Source: Halobacillus shinanisalinarum (lineage in GTDB: Bacteria > Bacillota > Bacilli > Bacillales > Halobacillaceae). Taken from it: a stretch of 64,000 nucleotides of DNA. Numbering within the stretch: position 1 is the first letter of the stretch; each line of letters begins with the position of its first letter. Both the position numbers and the translations under genes were made by a program. The notes beneath the pieces are model-generated. The model was not told where the DNA came from. It searched no databases and worked only from the letters and a program-made list of their open reading frames with translations. The stretch spans positions 2,814,001-2,878,000 of the forward strand of contig NZ_CP095074.1 in NCBI RefSeq assembly GCF_022919835.1, in the 5' to 3' direction. Below are positions 26,588 through 35,953 of the stretch, piece by piece.

Positions 26588-26865
26588 GATACATACCTTT
26601 TCTTGTCCTCATCACTTAAGTACTTGGTGAAATAAGCACCAAGCACGAGTAAGGTGATTGTTAACATCCAGCTTCCTATGCCTAGCAACTCGAAGCTGAG
26701 GACAATAAAATTAACGACAGCTACCATGTAAAGGCATATGGAAGAAAGGTACATTTTGAAAGGCCCGTAAGTACCGGTACGTTGTTTGTATTTTTTTGCT
26801 CTTTTAATTACTATGAATAAACTAATGATAAAAGCAACTATAAATAAGGTTTGAATCAGTGTCAT
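26584..26865 (-). CDS. Small three-helix membrane protein, 93 aa
   Basis: Three hydrophobic helices at about residues 3-20, 36-58 and 63-84, separated by a basic loop (KRAKKYKQRTG) and ending in a charged tail. GGGAGG precedes the ATG. It is the first gene of a two-gene unit with the 50-residue protein. No family recognised. Confidence 0.6.
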   Translation of the reverse strand: MTLIQTLFIVAFIISLFIVIKRAKKYKQRTGTYGPFKMYLSSICLYMVAVVNFIVLSFELLGIGSWMLTITLLVLGAYFTKYLSDEDKKRYVS

Positions 26866-27024
26866 AAACGGCCCTCCCTATTATAATCATACTGCTCTTG
26901 TGTCATTTTTTTCAAGTTTATATAGAAACAAATTACTGTTTTGCTGGCATCATTTACTTAGTTTGAGTGAGATTAATGTAGGGAACCCTTACATAACAGG
27001 ACAATCTCTATAGGAGACACATCG

Positions 27025-28014
27025 ATGAACAGTTTATTAATCATATTATTATTTTTGTTGTCAGGTGCGGCAACATTTTTTATAGCTTCAAGGTTATCTG
27101 TGTTTGGTGATGCTGTAAAGGAGAAAAGTCAGTTTTCCTCCGCCTTTATGGGAGTGATCATTGGCGTAGCTGTTTCCCTGCCTGAGTTAACTTCAAGTAT
27201 AACAGCTATTGCCATAGATTCTCCTGATCTTGCAGTAGGGAATTTAATTGGCAGTAATTTATTTAACTTAATGGGTCTGGCTATATTTGATCTTGTTTAC
27301 CGACGTCATCAAATCATGGATCATACAACACGTGAGAGTAAGCTGTATGGTTGGCTTGTTGTTGCTATGACGCTTATTGTAATGGTGGGATTAATACTAA
27401 CTCTTCCTGCCCATTTTTATCATATAAGTTATACAACGATCATAATGACGTTGCTCTATTTTATTGGAACAAGGTGGATAAATCGCCGGACAAATTACCA
27501 GGGTCGAAAAGCAAAAATGGAAAATAGCAAGTACACAGACTACACGTATAAACAGGTGTTGAATCGCTTTGTTTTAGCTGCGGTTGGAATTATGATCATG
27601 GGTACTATTTTAACAGTTGCTGCAGAGAGACTTGCTGTGATTACAGGACTTGGCGCTTCGTTTGTAGGATCTTTCCTTGTGGCAATTAGTACATCTTTGC
27701 CTGATGCGGTGAGTGTAGGCGTTGCATTAAAGCTTAGAAACTTTAATTTAGGTGTTAGTTCTTTAATAGGAAGTAATGCATTTAATCTAATGATTTTAGC
27801 TTTTACGGATATCATTTATCTGCAAGGAAATTTGTTAAAGGAATCGAGCTCTGCAAACTTAATTACAGGTGGGGTCTCGGTTGTGTTCATGCTATTCATC
27901 ATTTATAGCATAACCCGTCGAAAAGTAAGATCAACATGGAGTTATATGATGCCTTCGATTCTAATTGTCTTGTGTTATTTTGTAACGACATACGCGGTCT
28001 TTCAACTTAGTTAA
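27025..28014 (+). CDS. Sodium/calcium exchanger-family (CaCA) membrane protein
   Basis: 329 residues, about ten membrane helices. The two alpha-repeats that define the CaCA family are both visible: GVAVSLPELTSSI with AVGNLIGSNLFNLMGLA in the first half, and AISTSLPDAVSVGVA with GVSSLIGSNAFNLMILA in the second. These build the cation site of Na+/Ca2+ or H+/Ca2+ antiporters. The family pattern is usually GxS(L/T)PE; the second half has PD in place of PE. Substrate ion not decided. Monocistronic; the next gene is preceded by palindrome copy C. Confidence 0.85.
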   Translation: MNSLLIILLFLLSGAATFFIASRLSVFGDAVKEKSQFSSAFMGVIIGVAVSLPELTSSITAIAIDSPDLAVGNLIGSNLFNLMGLAIFDLVYRRHQIMDHTTRESKLYGWLVVAMTLIVMVGLILTLPAHFYHISYTTIIMTLLYFIGTRWINRRTNYQGRKAKMENSKYTDYTYKQVLNRFVLAAVGIMIMGTILTVAAERLAVITGLGASFVGSFLVAISTSLPDAVSVGVALKLRNFNLGVSSLIGSNAFNLMILAFTDIIYLQGNLLKESSSANLITGGVSVVFMLFIIYSITRRKVRSTWSYMMPSILIVLCYFVTTYAVFQLS

Positions 28015-28126
28015 GCAAACTCGCTGCCGTTAACTGTTAATTACAACGAGCTTGTCGCTTTAATGAGCTTTTACCCCTTTCTTTTTCCTGTGAAAGGGGA
28101 CCGCTAATTCCAATTACCCAATCAAT

Positions 28127-28167
28127 TCCACCTCAGGTCATCCAGTTTTTGGATGACCTGAGGTGGA
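28127..28167. repeat. CCACCTCAGGTCATCCA palindrome, copy C
   Basis: 18-base arms, 5-base loop GTTTT, placed 34 bases before the start codon of the uracil-DNA glycosylase gene and after the exchanger gene. Confidence 0.85.
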
Positions 28168-28201
28168 GGAAAATGGAAAGGCTAGTAGGGAGGTGGAATG
28201 C

Positions 28202-28840
28202 ATGGAACTTCCGGATTGGCTGCTGGATAAGGCTAGAGAGAAAATGGAGCCCTATCATGTTGAAGGGTTTGTACTTGGACAAGGCAATGAGAATGCAGAG
28301 GTCGTGATCGTGGGTGAAGCACCTGGGGAGAATGAAGCGGTAAAAGGGGAACCTTTTATCGGAAGAGCAGGTGATGAACTTGATAAGCAACTAGCCTATG
28401 TGGGACTTAAAAGAGAAGACATCTATATTACGAGTGCTGTGCGGAGCCGACCGTATAAGTGGGTGAAAACGAATAAAGGTGGGGAGCGTAAAGCTAATCG
28501 TAAACCTAATAAAAAGGAAGTCTTAGCACATGCGCCTATCTTAGATTATCAGCTTGAAAAACTATCACCTTCGCTCATTATTACCTTAGGTGGAGTTGCT
28601 TACGAACGTTTAACAGGTCGAGGAGATAAGCTGGCAGACGTCCTTGGTCAGGTGATCGAAACACCTATCAAGGAGCTTCGGAATGAAGAATATCGGCTTT
28701 CCTATAAATCGTTTAGCATTTTTCCAATGTATCACCCTGCAGCCGTTTTCTATAATCCTAAAATTAAAGGAGATATTTATGCTTCATTAGATAACCTTAA
28801 AGCCTATTTGGCTGATCACAATCTTATAGAAAAGTCATAG
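28202..28840 (+). CDS. Uracil-DNA glycosylase family protein (family 4/5-like)
   Basis: 212 residues. VIVGEAPGENEAVKGEPFIGRAGDELD is the N-terminal active-site block of the UDG-F4 group, followed by YITSAVRSRPY, ITLGGVAYERL and FPMYHPAAVFYN near the end. It should remove uracil from DNA in base-excision repair. The protein contains no Cys at all, so it cannot hold the 4Fe-4S cluster found in thermophile family-4 enzymes. ATG 28202 with GGGAGGTGG is preferred; an earlier in-frame start would lie in the palindrome. The B. subtilis equivalent is likely YwdG by memory. Confidence 0.8.
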   Translation: MELPDWLLDKAREKMEPYHVEGFVLGQGNENAEVVIVGEAPGENEAVKGEPFIGRAGDELDKQLAYVGLKREDIYITSAVRSRPYKWVKTNKGGERKANRKPNKKEVLAHAPILDYQLEKLSPSLIITLGGVAYERLTGRGDKLADVLGQVIETPIKELRNEEYRLSYKSFSIFPMYHPAAVFYNPKIKGDIYASLDNLKAYLADHNLIEKS

Positions 28841-28849
28841 AGAAAAACT

Positions 28850-28890
28850 TCCACCTCAGGTCATCCAAATTTTGGATGACCTGAGGTGGA
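28850..28890. repeat. CCACCTCAGGTCATCCA palindrome, copy D
   Basis: 18-base arms and loop AATTT; pairing can continue into flanking AACT/AGTT (28846-28894). It lies between the convergent glycosylase and anti-sigma genes. Confidence 0.85.
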
Positions 28891-28901
28891 AGTTAATGGG
28901 T

Positions 28902-29564
28902 TTATTGGGCGGCTGGTAAGGGTTCTTTTTTTTCGAAGATGAAATAGCCTTGTTGGCTGATTGAGCTTGACCCGATACCTGTACTTCGCCTGCTTTGAAT
29001 GGCAATTTTATTGGAGGCATCCGCCCCTTTAATGCTGTAAATATCTGCTTCAGGGAAAAAGGCATTATTTCTTTGTTGTTCTTGCGCTGTACTTGTTTTC
29101 ACTGTGCCAATGACTTTGCTAAGCTCTGTCTCTGTTACGCGCTTTCCTGTTTGCACGAACATGTGGTCATCAAACATGACGTAAGTCTGGCGAACCATTG
29201 TGGATCTCTGTTTCTGTTCAGAGATTTCCGTACCACTTGTTTGTTGAATGGATTGGACATTTGTGCTTGACTCGATAGGTTGCTGCGCTTTATGCTCAGT
29301 GACTAAGGATCGCTCTGAGAGCGGAACAGCCTTATGCATAGCTGTTTCGGAAGGTTGGTTGGTTACCTGGAAGCAGAGGAAAGCGATGGCAGCTACAGCA
29401 GGCATGGGGAAGGTGAACTTCATCCATTTTTTCACTGGCCTTTTCGTCGGCTGATGAGTGACTTGATGTACCATATTCTCAATATCGGGTTTTCTCATGG
29501 GAACCTTCTGATATTTCATATTATGATCCATTTTCTTTAATCGATGATCTAGTAAATCATTCAT
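28902..29564 (-). CDS. Putative anti-sigma factor for the adjacent ECF sigma factor
   Basis: 220 residues. A basic N-terminal part (1-46) is followed by one membrane helix (FTFPMPAVAAIAFLCFQV, about 48-66) and an extracellular Ser/Gln/Thr-rich region. The start overlaps the 3' end of the sigma gene by 8 bases. There is no ZAS zinc motif; the role rests on topology and operon. The outer domain has VRQTYVMFDDHMFVQTGKRV, which I do not recognise. Confidence 0.6.
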   Translation of the reverse strand: MNDLLDHRLKKMDHNMKYQKVPMRKPDIENMVHQVTHQPTKRPVKKWMKFTFPMPAVAAIAFLCFQVTNQPSETAMHKAVPLSERSLVTEHKAQQPIESSTNVQSIQQTSGTEISEQKQRSTMVRQTYVMFDDHMFVQTGKRVTETELSKVIGTVKTSTAQEQQRNNAFFPEADIYSIKGADASNKIAIQSRRSTGIGSSSISQQGYFIFEKKEPLPAAQ

Positions 29565-30141
29565 CTTGTGAACCTCCTTCTGAGGTCAGCTGTTCTTGCA
29601 AAAGCTGACGTGCCCGCCTTAGTCTCGTTTTAACTGTGTTCGGACTGACTTTTAACACATGGGCTATATCTTTCACATCAAATTCCTCAAAATAATATAA
29701 GATAATCATTTCTCTATACTTGTTATCCAATTTAAGAATCTGTTCAAGAAGCTCTTCATCCTCACTTTTGTTGACTAGATACTCCTCTGGTGTGGCGTGT
29801 GGGGAAGGGATACTACGGAAAACTTCTGTACTTTTCTTGATCACTCTTTTAATGTAGGAACTCTTAAGATGATCCTTACATAAGTTTATCGTTATTTTAT
29901 AAAGCCACGTTTTAACACTAGATTGTTGCTTAAACGTTGAATATTTTTGGTAGGCTTTAATGAACGCTTCCTGGGTTAGGTCTTCAGCTAAGGAGTGGTC
30001 CTTCACATATGAGTAGGCGAGCCATTTGAGATCATGGCCGTACACGTGAATCCATTCTTCAACTAATTCATTAATAGTTGGTTCAGTTTGCTTATCATTT
30101 GGCAGTTGTGGAATATCCTCTGTTTGCTCTTTGCTAATCAA
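29557..30141 (-). CDS. ECF-type RNA polymerase sigma factor
   Basis: About 194 residues. Region 2: LAYSYVKDHSLAEDLTQEAFIKAYQKYSTF with VKTWLYKITINLCKDHL; region 4: IILYYFEEFDVKDIAHVLKVSPNTVKTRLRRARQLL. A TTG at 30141 with GAGGTGGG about 5-7 nt upstream is preferred to the ATG at 30156, which lacks a site. The gene overlaps the downstream anti-sigma by 8 bases. Third ECF factor of the window, closer in motif to the 7360-7923 one than to the 23.1 kb one. Confidence 0.85.
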   Translation of the reverse strand: MISKEQTEDIPQLPNDKQTEPTINELVEEWIHVYGHDLKWLAYSYVKDHSLAEDLTQEAFIKAYQKYSTFKQQSSVKTWLYKITINLCKDHLKSSYIKRVIKKSTEVFRSIPSPHATPEEYLVNKSEDEELLEQILKLDNKYREMIILYYFEEFDVKDIAHVLKVSPNTVKTRLRRARQLLQEQLTSEGGSQDE

Positions 30142-30330
30142 CTTGTCCCACCTCATAGAATAGACGACACCCCTCTCATTAAGGTTTTTATATAATGAAA
30201 AATATATGGATTCCTATATGACTTAGTTTAACACAGGATTCCCTATTGATTTTACATAGTTGGAAATTAGAAGGGGTAAATAATTGATTTTTAGGGGAAA
30301 TTAAAAGGATACTTTTTACTGGAGGGAATA

Positions 30331-31239
30331 ATGATGTACCCTAAATACCCTTACTACAAGAAAATCACCGAGACTAAACAACAGCCATTGACCTTCAAAC
30401 CCCAACATCAAGACCAACAGCCTGGGATTGAAACTGCTATGGATCCAAAGCCAATTATTGAAAACCCCGATTATAAGGGCAGTGAAAAATTAAAAAATAA
30501 AGTGGCCATTATTACGGGAGGAGATAGCGGAATTGGTGCATCTGTCGCGATTGCCTATGCGAAAGAAGGAGCAGATCTGGTTATTCCGTACTTTTATGAG
30601 TATGAAAATGAGGATGCATTCCGAACAAAAAAACGGATTGAAGAACTTGGACGCAAGTGTCTTCTCATAACGGGTGATCTTAGGGAACCGAAACATTGTG
30701 AAAGTGTTATCAATCAAACGATTGAAAGCTTTGGCAAGTTAAATATTCTTGTCAATAATCATGGTGTTCAATTTCCGCAGGCAAGTTTAACTAATATTAC
30801 AAATGAACAATTTGACGACACATTTAAAACCAATATTTACTCCTTCTTTTACTTAGCAAAAGCTGCACTGCCACATTTAAATGAAGGAGATGCAATTATC
30901 AATACGACGTCTGTTGTGGCTTATGAAGGCAACAAACAACTCATTGATTACACAGCTACTAAAGGAGCTATTGTAGGCTTCACCAGTGCCTTGTCACAAA
31001 ATGTTGCGGACAAAGGCATTCGAGTGAATGCTGTTGCGCCTGGGCCGATTTGGACACCGCTTATTCCAGCGAGTTTTTCCAGGCAGGATGTTGAAAAGTT
31101 TGGTGCGGACACTCCGATGAAAAAGGCAGGGCAGCCGTTTGAGCTCGCCCCAGCCTATGTATATTTATCCTCTGATGATTCATGCTACGTCACTGGTCAA
31201 GTGATCCATGTAAATGGAGGAAAAATGGTAAGTTCGTAA
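30331..31239 (+). CDS. SDR-family oxidoreductase (general stress GSP39-like)
   Basis: 302 residues. An N-terminal extension (PKYPYYKKITETKQQPL … NPDYKGSEKLKNK) precedes the Rossmann fold, a layout typical of the YdaD/YhdF/YhxD group of Bacillus. Nucleotide motif TGGDSGIGASVAIAYAKEGA, NNHG, catalytic INTTSV and YTATK are all present. NAD(P)-dependent oxidation/reduction of an unknown alcohol or sugar. GGAGGG lies before two ATG codons (30331 or 30334). It is monocistronic and ends at palindrome copy E. Confidence 0.85.
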   Translation: MMYPKYPYYKKITETKQQPLTFKPQHQDQQPGIETAMDPKPIIENPDYKGSEKLKNKVAIITGGDSGIGASVAIAYAKEGADLVIPYFYEYENEDAFRTKKRIEELGRKCLLITGDLREPKHCESVINQTIESFGKLNILVNNHGVQFPQASLTNITNEQFDDTFKTNIYSFFYLAKAALPHLNEGDAIINTTSVVAYEGNKQLIDYTATKGAIVGFTSALSQNVADKGIRVNAVAPGPIWTPLIPASFSRQDVEKFGADTPMKKAGQPFELAPAYVYLSSDDSCYVTGQVIHVNGGKMVSS

Positions 31240-31245
31240 ATAAAA

Positions 31246-31286
31246 CCCACCTCAGGTCATCCAAATTATGGATGACCTGAGGTGGG
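31246..31286. repeat. CCACCTCAGGTCATCCA palindrome, copy E
   Basis: 18-base arms with C/G in place of T/A at the outer base, loop AATTA, flanked by complementary AA/TT. Between convergent SDR and ribonucleotide reductase genes. Confidence 0.85.
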
Positions 31287-31298
31287 TTAATATTCCAT

Positions 31299-32345
31299 TT
31301 ATAGGTCATCAAAGCCGTTGTCTTCTGATACTTTGGTGTATTGTCTTGATTTCTGTTCGAAGAAGTCTGATTTCCCTTCGTCGACTTCTTGATAGGCACG
31401 AATCCACTTGAGCGGATTCTCTTGATAGCCGGGAAATGGCTTTTCAGCACCCATTTGGCTGCACCGATTGTTGGCCATAAACCGGATGTAATCTTCAAGG
31501 TCGCCAATCGGAATTCCTGGGAAGCGATCGCCAATAATATGATGGGCCCACTTAATTTCAAGCTCCGCCGCTTCAGCAAACGTCTCCGTCACAAATTGCT
31601 CATACTCGTTACGATCAAGCTCTGGATTTTCAGTCAACGTTTCCTTGAAGATTCGCGTAAACAAATTGACATGAATCTGTTCATCACGATTAATGTAGTT
31701 AATCATTGTACTCGTCGATACCATCTTCTGATTGCGTGCCAAATTGTAGAAGAACGCAAAACCCGCATAGAAGAACAATCCCTCAAGTACGACATCATAT
31801 ACCAGTGATTTTAGAAAACTCTCTAATGTAGGCTCATCAGAGAAAGCTTGGTAGCCGCCAGTTATAAATTCGTTCCGCTCAACCAATACCTCATCATGTT
31901 TCCAATATTCAAAAATACGTTCCTGCTCACTTTGATCAACGAGCGTCGATAGCACATAAGAGTAGGATTGATTATGGACAACTTCCTGAAAAGCCAGCAC
32001 TTGCATGAGTGCCGACAAACTCGAGTCAGTTAGATAGTCCGTAATCTTCCCGGCATAATCAGTTTGGATTGAGTCAAGGAACGCAAGCAAACCAATAATC
32101 TTTTTAAAAGAAGCCTGTTCTTGCTCCGTTAACTGAGGCCACTGTTTTAAATCATTGCTCATATTAATTTCATTCGGAATCCAAAAGTTCGAGAGCATTC
32201 GTTTGTACATGGGGTAAGCCCAAGAATAACGGGTATCGTCCCAATTGAGTACGTTTGAGCTTCGGCCGTTAACAATTCCTGTTGAAGCATTTGGTGCTTC
32301 ACGATCGACAAGCTTCCGCTTATGAATGGCAGTATCCAATTCCAT
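31299..32345 (-). CDS. Class I ribonucleotide reductase, small (beta, radical) subunit
   Basis: 348 residues, ferritin-like. The metal ligands and radical site are in place: LLAFLDSIQ, QEVVHNQSY (Glu-x-x-His then the Tyr that carries the radical), EGLFFYAGF and NRDEQIH. With the alpha subunit it reduces NDPs to dNDPs. It starts 9 bases after the alpha gene stop, with AAAGGAGG next to the ATG. No nrdI or nrdH gene is adjacent, so class Ib is less likely, though this is not proof; hence NrdB or NrdF naming is left open. Confidence 0.9.
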   Translation of the reverse strand: MELDTAIHKRKLVDREAPNASTGIVNGRSSNVLNWDDTRYSWAYPMYKRMLSNFWIPNEINMSNDLKQWPQLTEQEQASFKKIIGLLAFLDSIQTDYAGKITDYLTDSSLSALMQVLAFQEVVHNQSYSYVLSTLVDQSEQERIFEYWKHDEVLVERNEFITGGYQAFSDEPTLESFLKSLVYDVVLEGLFFYAGFAFFYNLARNQKMVSTSTMINYINRDEQIHVNLFTRIFKETLTENPELDRNEYEQFVTETFAEAAELEIKWAHHIIGDRFPGIPIGDLEDYIRFMANNRCSQMGAEKPFPGYQENPLKWIRAYQEVDEGKSDFFEQKSRQYTKVSEDNGFDDL

Positions 32346-32354
32346 CAACCTCCT

Positions 32355-34586
32355 TTAGGATGAGCAGCTCTCACAATCGTCATATTCCCCTTGACTAGAG
32401 GTGGAGCGCGTATAGTAAGTCGTCTTCAATCCCTGTCTCCAGGCATCTAAATGTATAGCAAGCAGTTCTTTAGCTTTAATCGAATTACGAACATAGATAT
32501 TAAATGATATCGACTGATCCACATATCTCTGGCGCACGGCATTTTGCTTTATGCTTGTATGCTGATCAATATCGTATGCTGATTTATAATACCAATACGT
32601 TTCTGTGCTTAAATCAGGGGCCGTCACAGGAATCTTATAATCCTTTTTCTCCTCGGAATAAAACTTTTTGAAAATCGGATCAATGCTTGCTGTGCTACCG
32701 GCAATGATTGAGGTACTGGAGTTCGGAGCCACAGCCATTAAGTATCCATTACGCATTCCCCTCTCGGCCACGTCACGTTGTAGCTGCTCCCAGTTCCAAC
32801 TACTATCTTGATCAAACGACCGTTTAACAAAAAATGCTCCTGTATCCCAGTCCGACCCTTCAAATAATGGATAACTGCCTTTTTCACGGGCAAGTTGACT
32901 GCTGGCAAGGATGGAATAGTAAGCAATTCCCTCATACACTTCCTTCGTATAGTCAACTGCTTCATCTGATTCCCAGGCGATTTTTTTCTGAGCAAGTAAG
33001 TGAGCCCAGCCAAACGTACCAAGGCCGATGCCGCGGTAGGATTGATTCGTCAGTTGTGCCTGCTTCACTGGAATTGAATTTTGATCAATGACATTATCAA
33101 GCATCCGGACTTGGATCGGAATCAGCCTTGCAAGAACTCCAGCTGGAACCGCGCGCCCTAAGTTCACACTCGATAAGTTACAAACAACGAACTCACCTGG
33201 TTCTTGAACAGTAATGATCTTGCCATCCTCAACATATTGTTCTTCCTGGACAGTAGGACTTTGATTTTGGGTAATTTCTGTACACAAATTACTGCAATAC
33301 ACCATCCCTTTATGACTGTTCGGATTCATGCGATTAACCTCATCACGGTAAAACATGTACGGTGTTCCCGTTTCAAGCTGGCCAATCATGATCCGCTTAA
33401 TAACATCGATCGCGGGCACGGTTTCTTTTGACAAATCAGGGTTATCAACACAAGCGTAATAACGCTGTCGAAACGAGCCATCCCCACGTGTTTCGTCAAA
33501 ATAATCCTCAAGAGAAAAGCCCATTACGGAGCGGACCTCATGCGGATCGAATAAATACCAGTCTTCACGCTTCTCAACAGCTTCCATAAACACATCCGGA
33601 ATCGAGACTCCCGTAAACAAGTCATGTGTCCGCTGCCGTTCATCACCATTATTCAACCGACTGTCGAGAAACGGAAAAATATCCTTGTGCCAAACATCAA
33701 GGTAGACGGCAACCGCACCTTGCCGCTGACCGAGCTGGTCCACACTGACAGCTGTATTGTTAAGCTGCTTCATCCACGGCAGTACCCCAGAGGAAACACC
33801 TTTAAAGCCACGAATATCACTACCGCGGCTGCGAATTTTCCCTAGATAAACACCAATCCCGCCACCATGCTTACTCAAATTTGCAACGTCCGTGTTCGTA
33901 TCATAAATCGACTGCAGGCTGTCGTCGACGGTATCAATAAAGCATGAGCTCAGCTGACCATAACGTTTCCCTGCATTAGCCAGGGTTGGCGTTGCCACTG
34001 TCATATAGAGATGACTCAAGGCCCAATAAGATTCTTTTACCAAATCTAACCGTTTTGAACGATCCTCCTGTGCCATTAACGTCATCGCAATGATCATAAA
34101 CCGCTCCTGAGGAAGCTCAAACATATTACCAGCTTTTGACCTTGCCAAATAACGATCTCCAAGCGTCTTTAAGCCAATATAAGTAAACAAATGATCACGA
34201 CCAGGCACAATCGCCGCTTCTAGCTCCTCGATTTCCTGTTTCGAATAAGAAGTAAGTAGATTTGTACTATAAATTTCCTCGTCCATTAACAACTCAATCA
34301 AATGATGCAACCCCATATAAGGCTCGCTCATCCCGCGGTTACGGTTCGACGCCTCATACATCATCTCAAGCTGCATCCTCGCCGCGAGAAACGTCCAATC
34401 CGGCTCTGTCTCACTAATCTCCGCCAAACACTCCAAGATCAATGCCTTCGCCTGCTCCTCGTGCCCCATCTGGCCCAGATTCATCGAAGGTAGCTTGTCC
34501 AACAATCGCTGCACATCAAGCGACAGGAAATTTCCCTTCTGACGTTCCAACCAATCTTGCCAATCTAATGTATGTACCATCTCCAT
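32355..34586 (-). CDS. Class I ribonucleotide reductase, large (alpha) subunit
   Basis: 743 residues. Active-site residues: QLSSCFIDT, the SNLCTEI motif (Asn-x-Cys-x-Glu), TTYYTRS (paired Tyr of the radical path) and the C-terminal redox pair CESCSS. No typical ATP-cone signature (VxKRDG) is seen at the N-terminus, so allosteric activity control may be absent or altered. ATG 34586 follows AAAGGAG. The leader carries a cobalamin riboswitch and terminator (34.69-34.99 kb) so the operon is expected to be shut when coenzyme B12 is available. Named NrdA/NrdE depending on subclass. Confidence 0.92.
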   Translation of the reverse strand: MEMVHTLDWQDWLERQKGNFLSLDVQRLLDKLPSMNLGQMGHEEQAKALILECLAEISETEPDWTFLAARMQLEMMYEASNRNRGMSEPYMGLHHLIELLMDEEIYSTNLLTSYSKQEIEELEAAIVPGRDHLFTYIGLKTLGDRYLARSKAGNMFELPQERFMIIAMTLMAQEDRSKRLDLVKESYWALSHLYMTVATPTLANAGKRYGQLSSCFIDTVDDSLQSIYDTNTDVANLSKHGGGIGVYLGKIRSRGSDIRGFKGVSSGVLPWMKQLNNTAVSVDQLGQRQGAVAVYLDVWHKDIFPFLDSRLNNGDERQRTHDLFTGVSIPDVFMEAVEKREDWYLFDPHEVRSVMGFSLEDYFDETRGDGSFRQRYYACVDNPDLSKETVPAIDVIKRIMIGQLETGTPYMFYRDEVNRMNPNSHKGMVYCSNLCTEITQNQSPTVQEEQYVEDGKIITVQEPGEFVVCNLSSVNLGRAVPAGVLARLIPIQVRMLDNVIDQNSIPVKQAQLTNQSYRGIGLGTFGWAHLLAQKKIAWESDEAVDYTKEVYEGIAYYSILASSQLAREKGSYPLFEGSDWDTGAFFVKRSFDQDSSWNWEQLQRDVAERGMRNGYLMAVAPNSSTSIIAGSTASIDPIFKKFYSEEKKDYKIPVTAPDLSTETYWYYKSAYDIDQHTSIKQNAVRQRYVDQSISFNIYVRNSIKAKELLAIHLDAWRQGLKTTYYTRSTSSQGEYDDCESCSS

Positions 34587-34687
34587 CAAATCACTCCTTT
34601 AAAACAGCTTTTGAAAAAGGTCATGTGAGAATCCCTGATGAAAAAGGGTACGCCACATCACAATCACGCTGTCTGAATAATTAGCCA

Positions 34688-34721
34688 TAAAAAAATCCGC
34701 TCATTAAAATTGAGCGGATGA
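34688..34721 (-). terminator. Cobalamin riboswitch-controlled terminator
   Basis: On the minus strand ATCCGCTCAAT pairs with ATTGAGCGGAT-type arms (AATCCGCTCA/TGAGCGGAT on the plus strand) and is followed by a run of T, about 100 bases before the alpha subunit start. Confidence 0.85.
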
Positions 34722-34824
34722 AACCATGAAACGAAGGCGTGCACGTCCCAAAAGAGCAACTGAAAACGCCTGTTCATTCCATCGCTTCATCTTCTCAATC
34801 CCCGAAGAAGTAGAAACTTTCGTG

Positions 34825-34990
34825 CGTAGAAAGACAGGTCTCCTGACTTAACGCTCATTTCTACTCCGGTCCTTCCCATGCACGCAGGCACAGTGGATTA
34901 TCCGTTTCTAGAGCGATAACAGTTGCGGGGGCAGTTCCGGACTTACACCGGATTCCCTATTAAGCCTAGTGGCATCTTCTCTTCGCTAAT
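34825..34990 (-). promoter_or_regulatory. Cobalamin (AdoCbl) riboswitch
   Basis: On the minus strand the conserved blocks appear in order: GCCACTAGGCTTAATAGGGA, ATCCGGTGTAAGTCCGG, ACTGCCCCCGCAACTGT, TGCATGGGAAGGACCGG and the B12 box AGTCAGGAGACCTGTC. A terminator follows at 34688-34721. Family knowledge: AdoCbl binding favours termination. This places a B12-independent ribonucleotide reductase under B12 repression. Exact ends are approximate. Confidence 0.93.
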
Positions 34991-35179
34991 ACAATATATA
35001 GTGTTGTTTTAATATTTCGTTAGCTTATCTTGTGTTTTTATCATAACGAAGATTGTAGAACCGCGCAATAGTTTTTTTGACGAATGGGAATAAAGAAGGG
35101 GAAGTTTAACGATCAAAGAGGAATAGATTCAGACATGTAGAATTACTAATACGAGGGAGTTATGTGAAAGAAGAAGGAA

Positions 35180-35940
35180 GTGACTATATTGAATGAAAAA
35201 CAAGCAATTGACATGAACCGAACTTGCTGGAATACGGTTGCACATCACTACAATGGAATCGATGCACTACCGAACTATGGACCGTTCGTTCAAACAGAAG
35301 AAGAGCTTCAGCTTTTTGATGTAGTGGAAGGGACGTGTGTTCTCGATATAGGGTGTGGCAGCGGCCATTCGTTAAAAAGTATGAGTGAGCAAGGTGCGAG
35401 TGAGCTCTGGGGGTTGATCTATCACAGGCACAAATTGATACAGCAAAACAGACATTGAAGGATGATAAGGTTAAGCTTCGTTGTGCTCCAATGGAAGAAG
35501 CGGGTATAATTCCCACAGATCATTTTGATGTTGTATATTCAATCTATGCGCTTGGTTGGACGGTGGATTTAAAACAGACTCTCCAATTGATTTTTTCTTA
35601 CCTGAAAGCAGGGGGAAGCTTGATCTTTAGCTGGGAGCATCCCTTTTATCCTGTAGTGAATGCAGAAGATGGCAGGCTTGTCGTTGCGAACCCTTACGAG
35701 GCAAAGGAGGATCGTTTGATCGAAAGCTTTAAGGGAGAAGAAGCGGCAGCTATTTTGCCAAAAAGAAAACTTAGTACGTACATAAACGAACTCATCCAGA
35801 CAGGCTTTCAGATTGAGAGAATCATAGAAGGGGAAGTGGATAGTCATGAGGAAAAGGAAGAATACTCTGAGCGTTATTACTCTTTATATAAAGCGCGTAT
35901 GATTCCGGCAACTTTTATAATCAAGGCACGCAAACCATAG
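35180..35940 (+). pseudogene. Class I SAM-dependent methyltransferase, split by a frameshift
   Basis: Motif I (VLDIGCGSGHSLKSM) is in the first frame, which ends at 35458. One added G in the GGGGG run at 35409-35413 changes ELWGLIYHRHKL into ELWGVDLSQAQIDTAKQTLKDD, the proper motif II region, and runs into the second frame (CAPMEEAGII … FDVVYSIYALGWTVDL … GGSLIFSWEHPF). The rejoined protein has about 253 residues, normal for these enzymes. Substrate unknown. Start is GTG 35180 or TTG 35189. The next gene, also a methyltransferase, begins 13 bases after it. Confidence 0.85.
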
Positions 35941-35953
35941 GAGGCAAACACGA

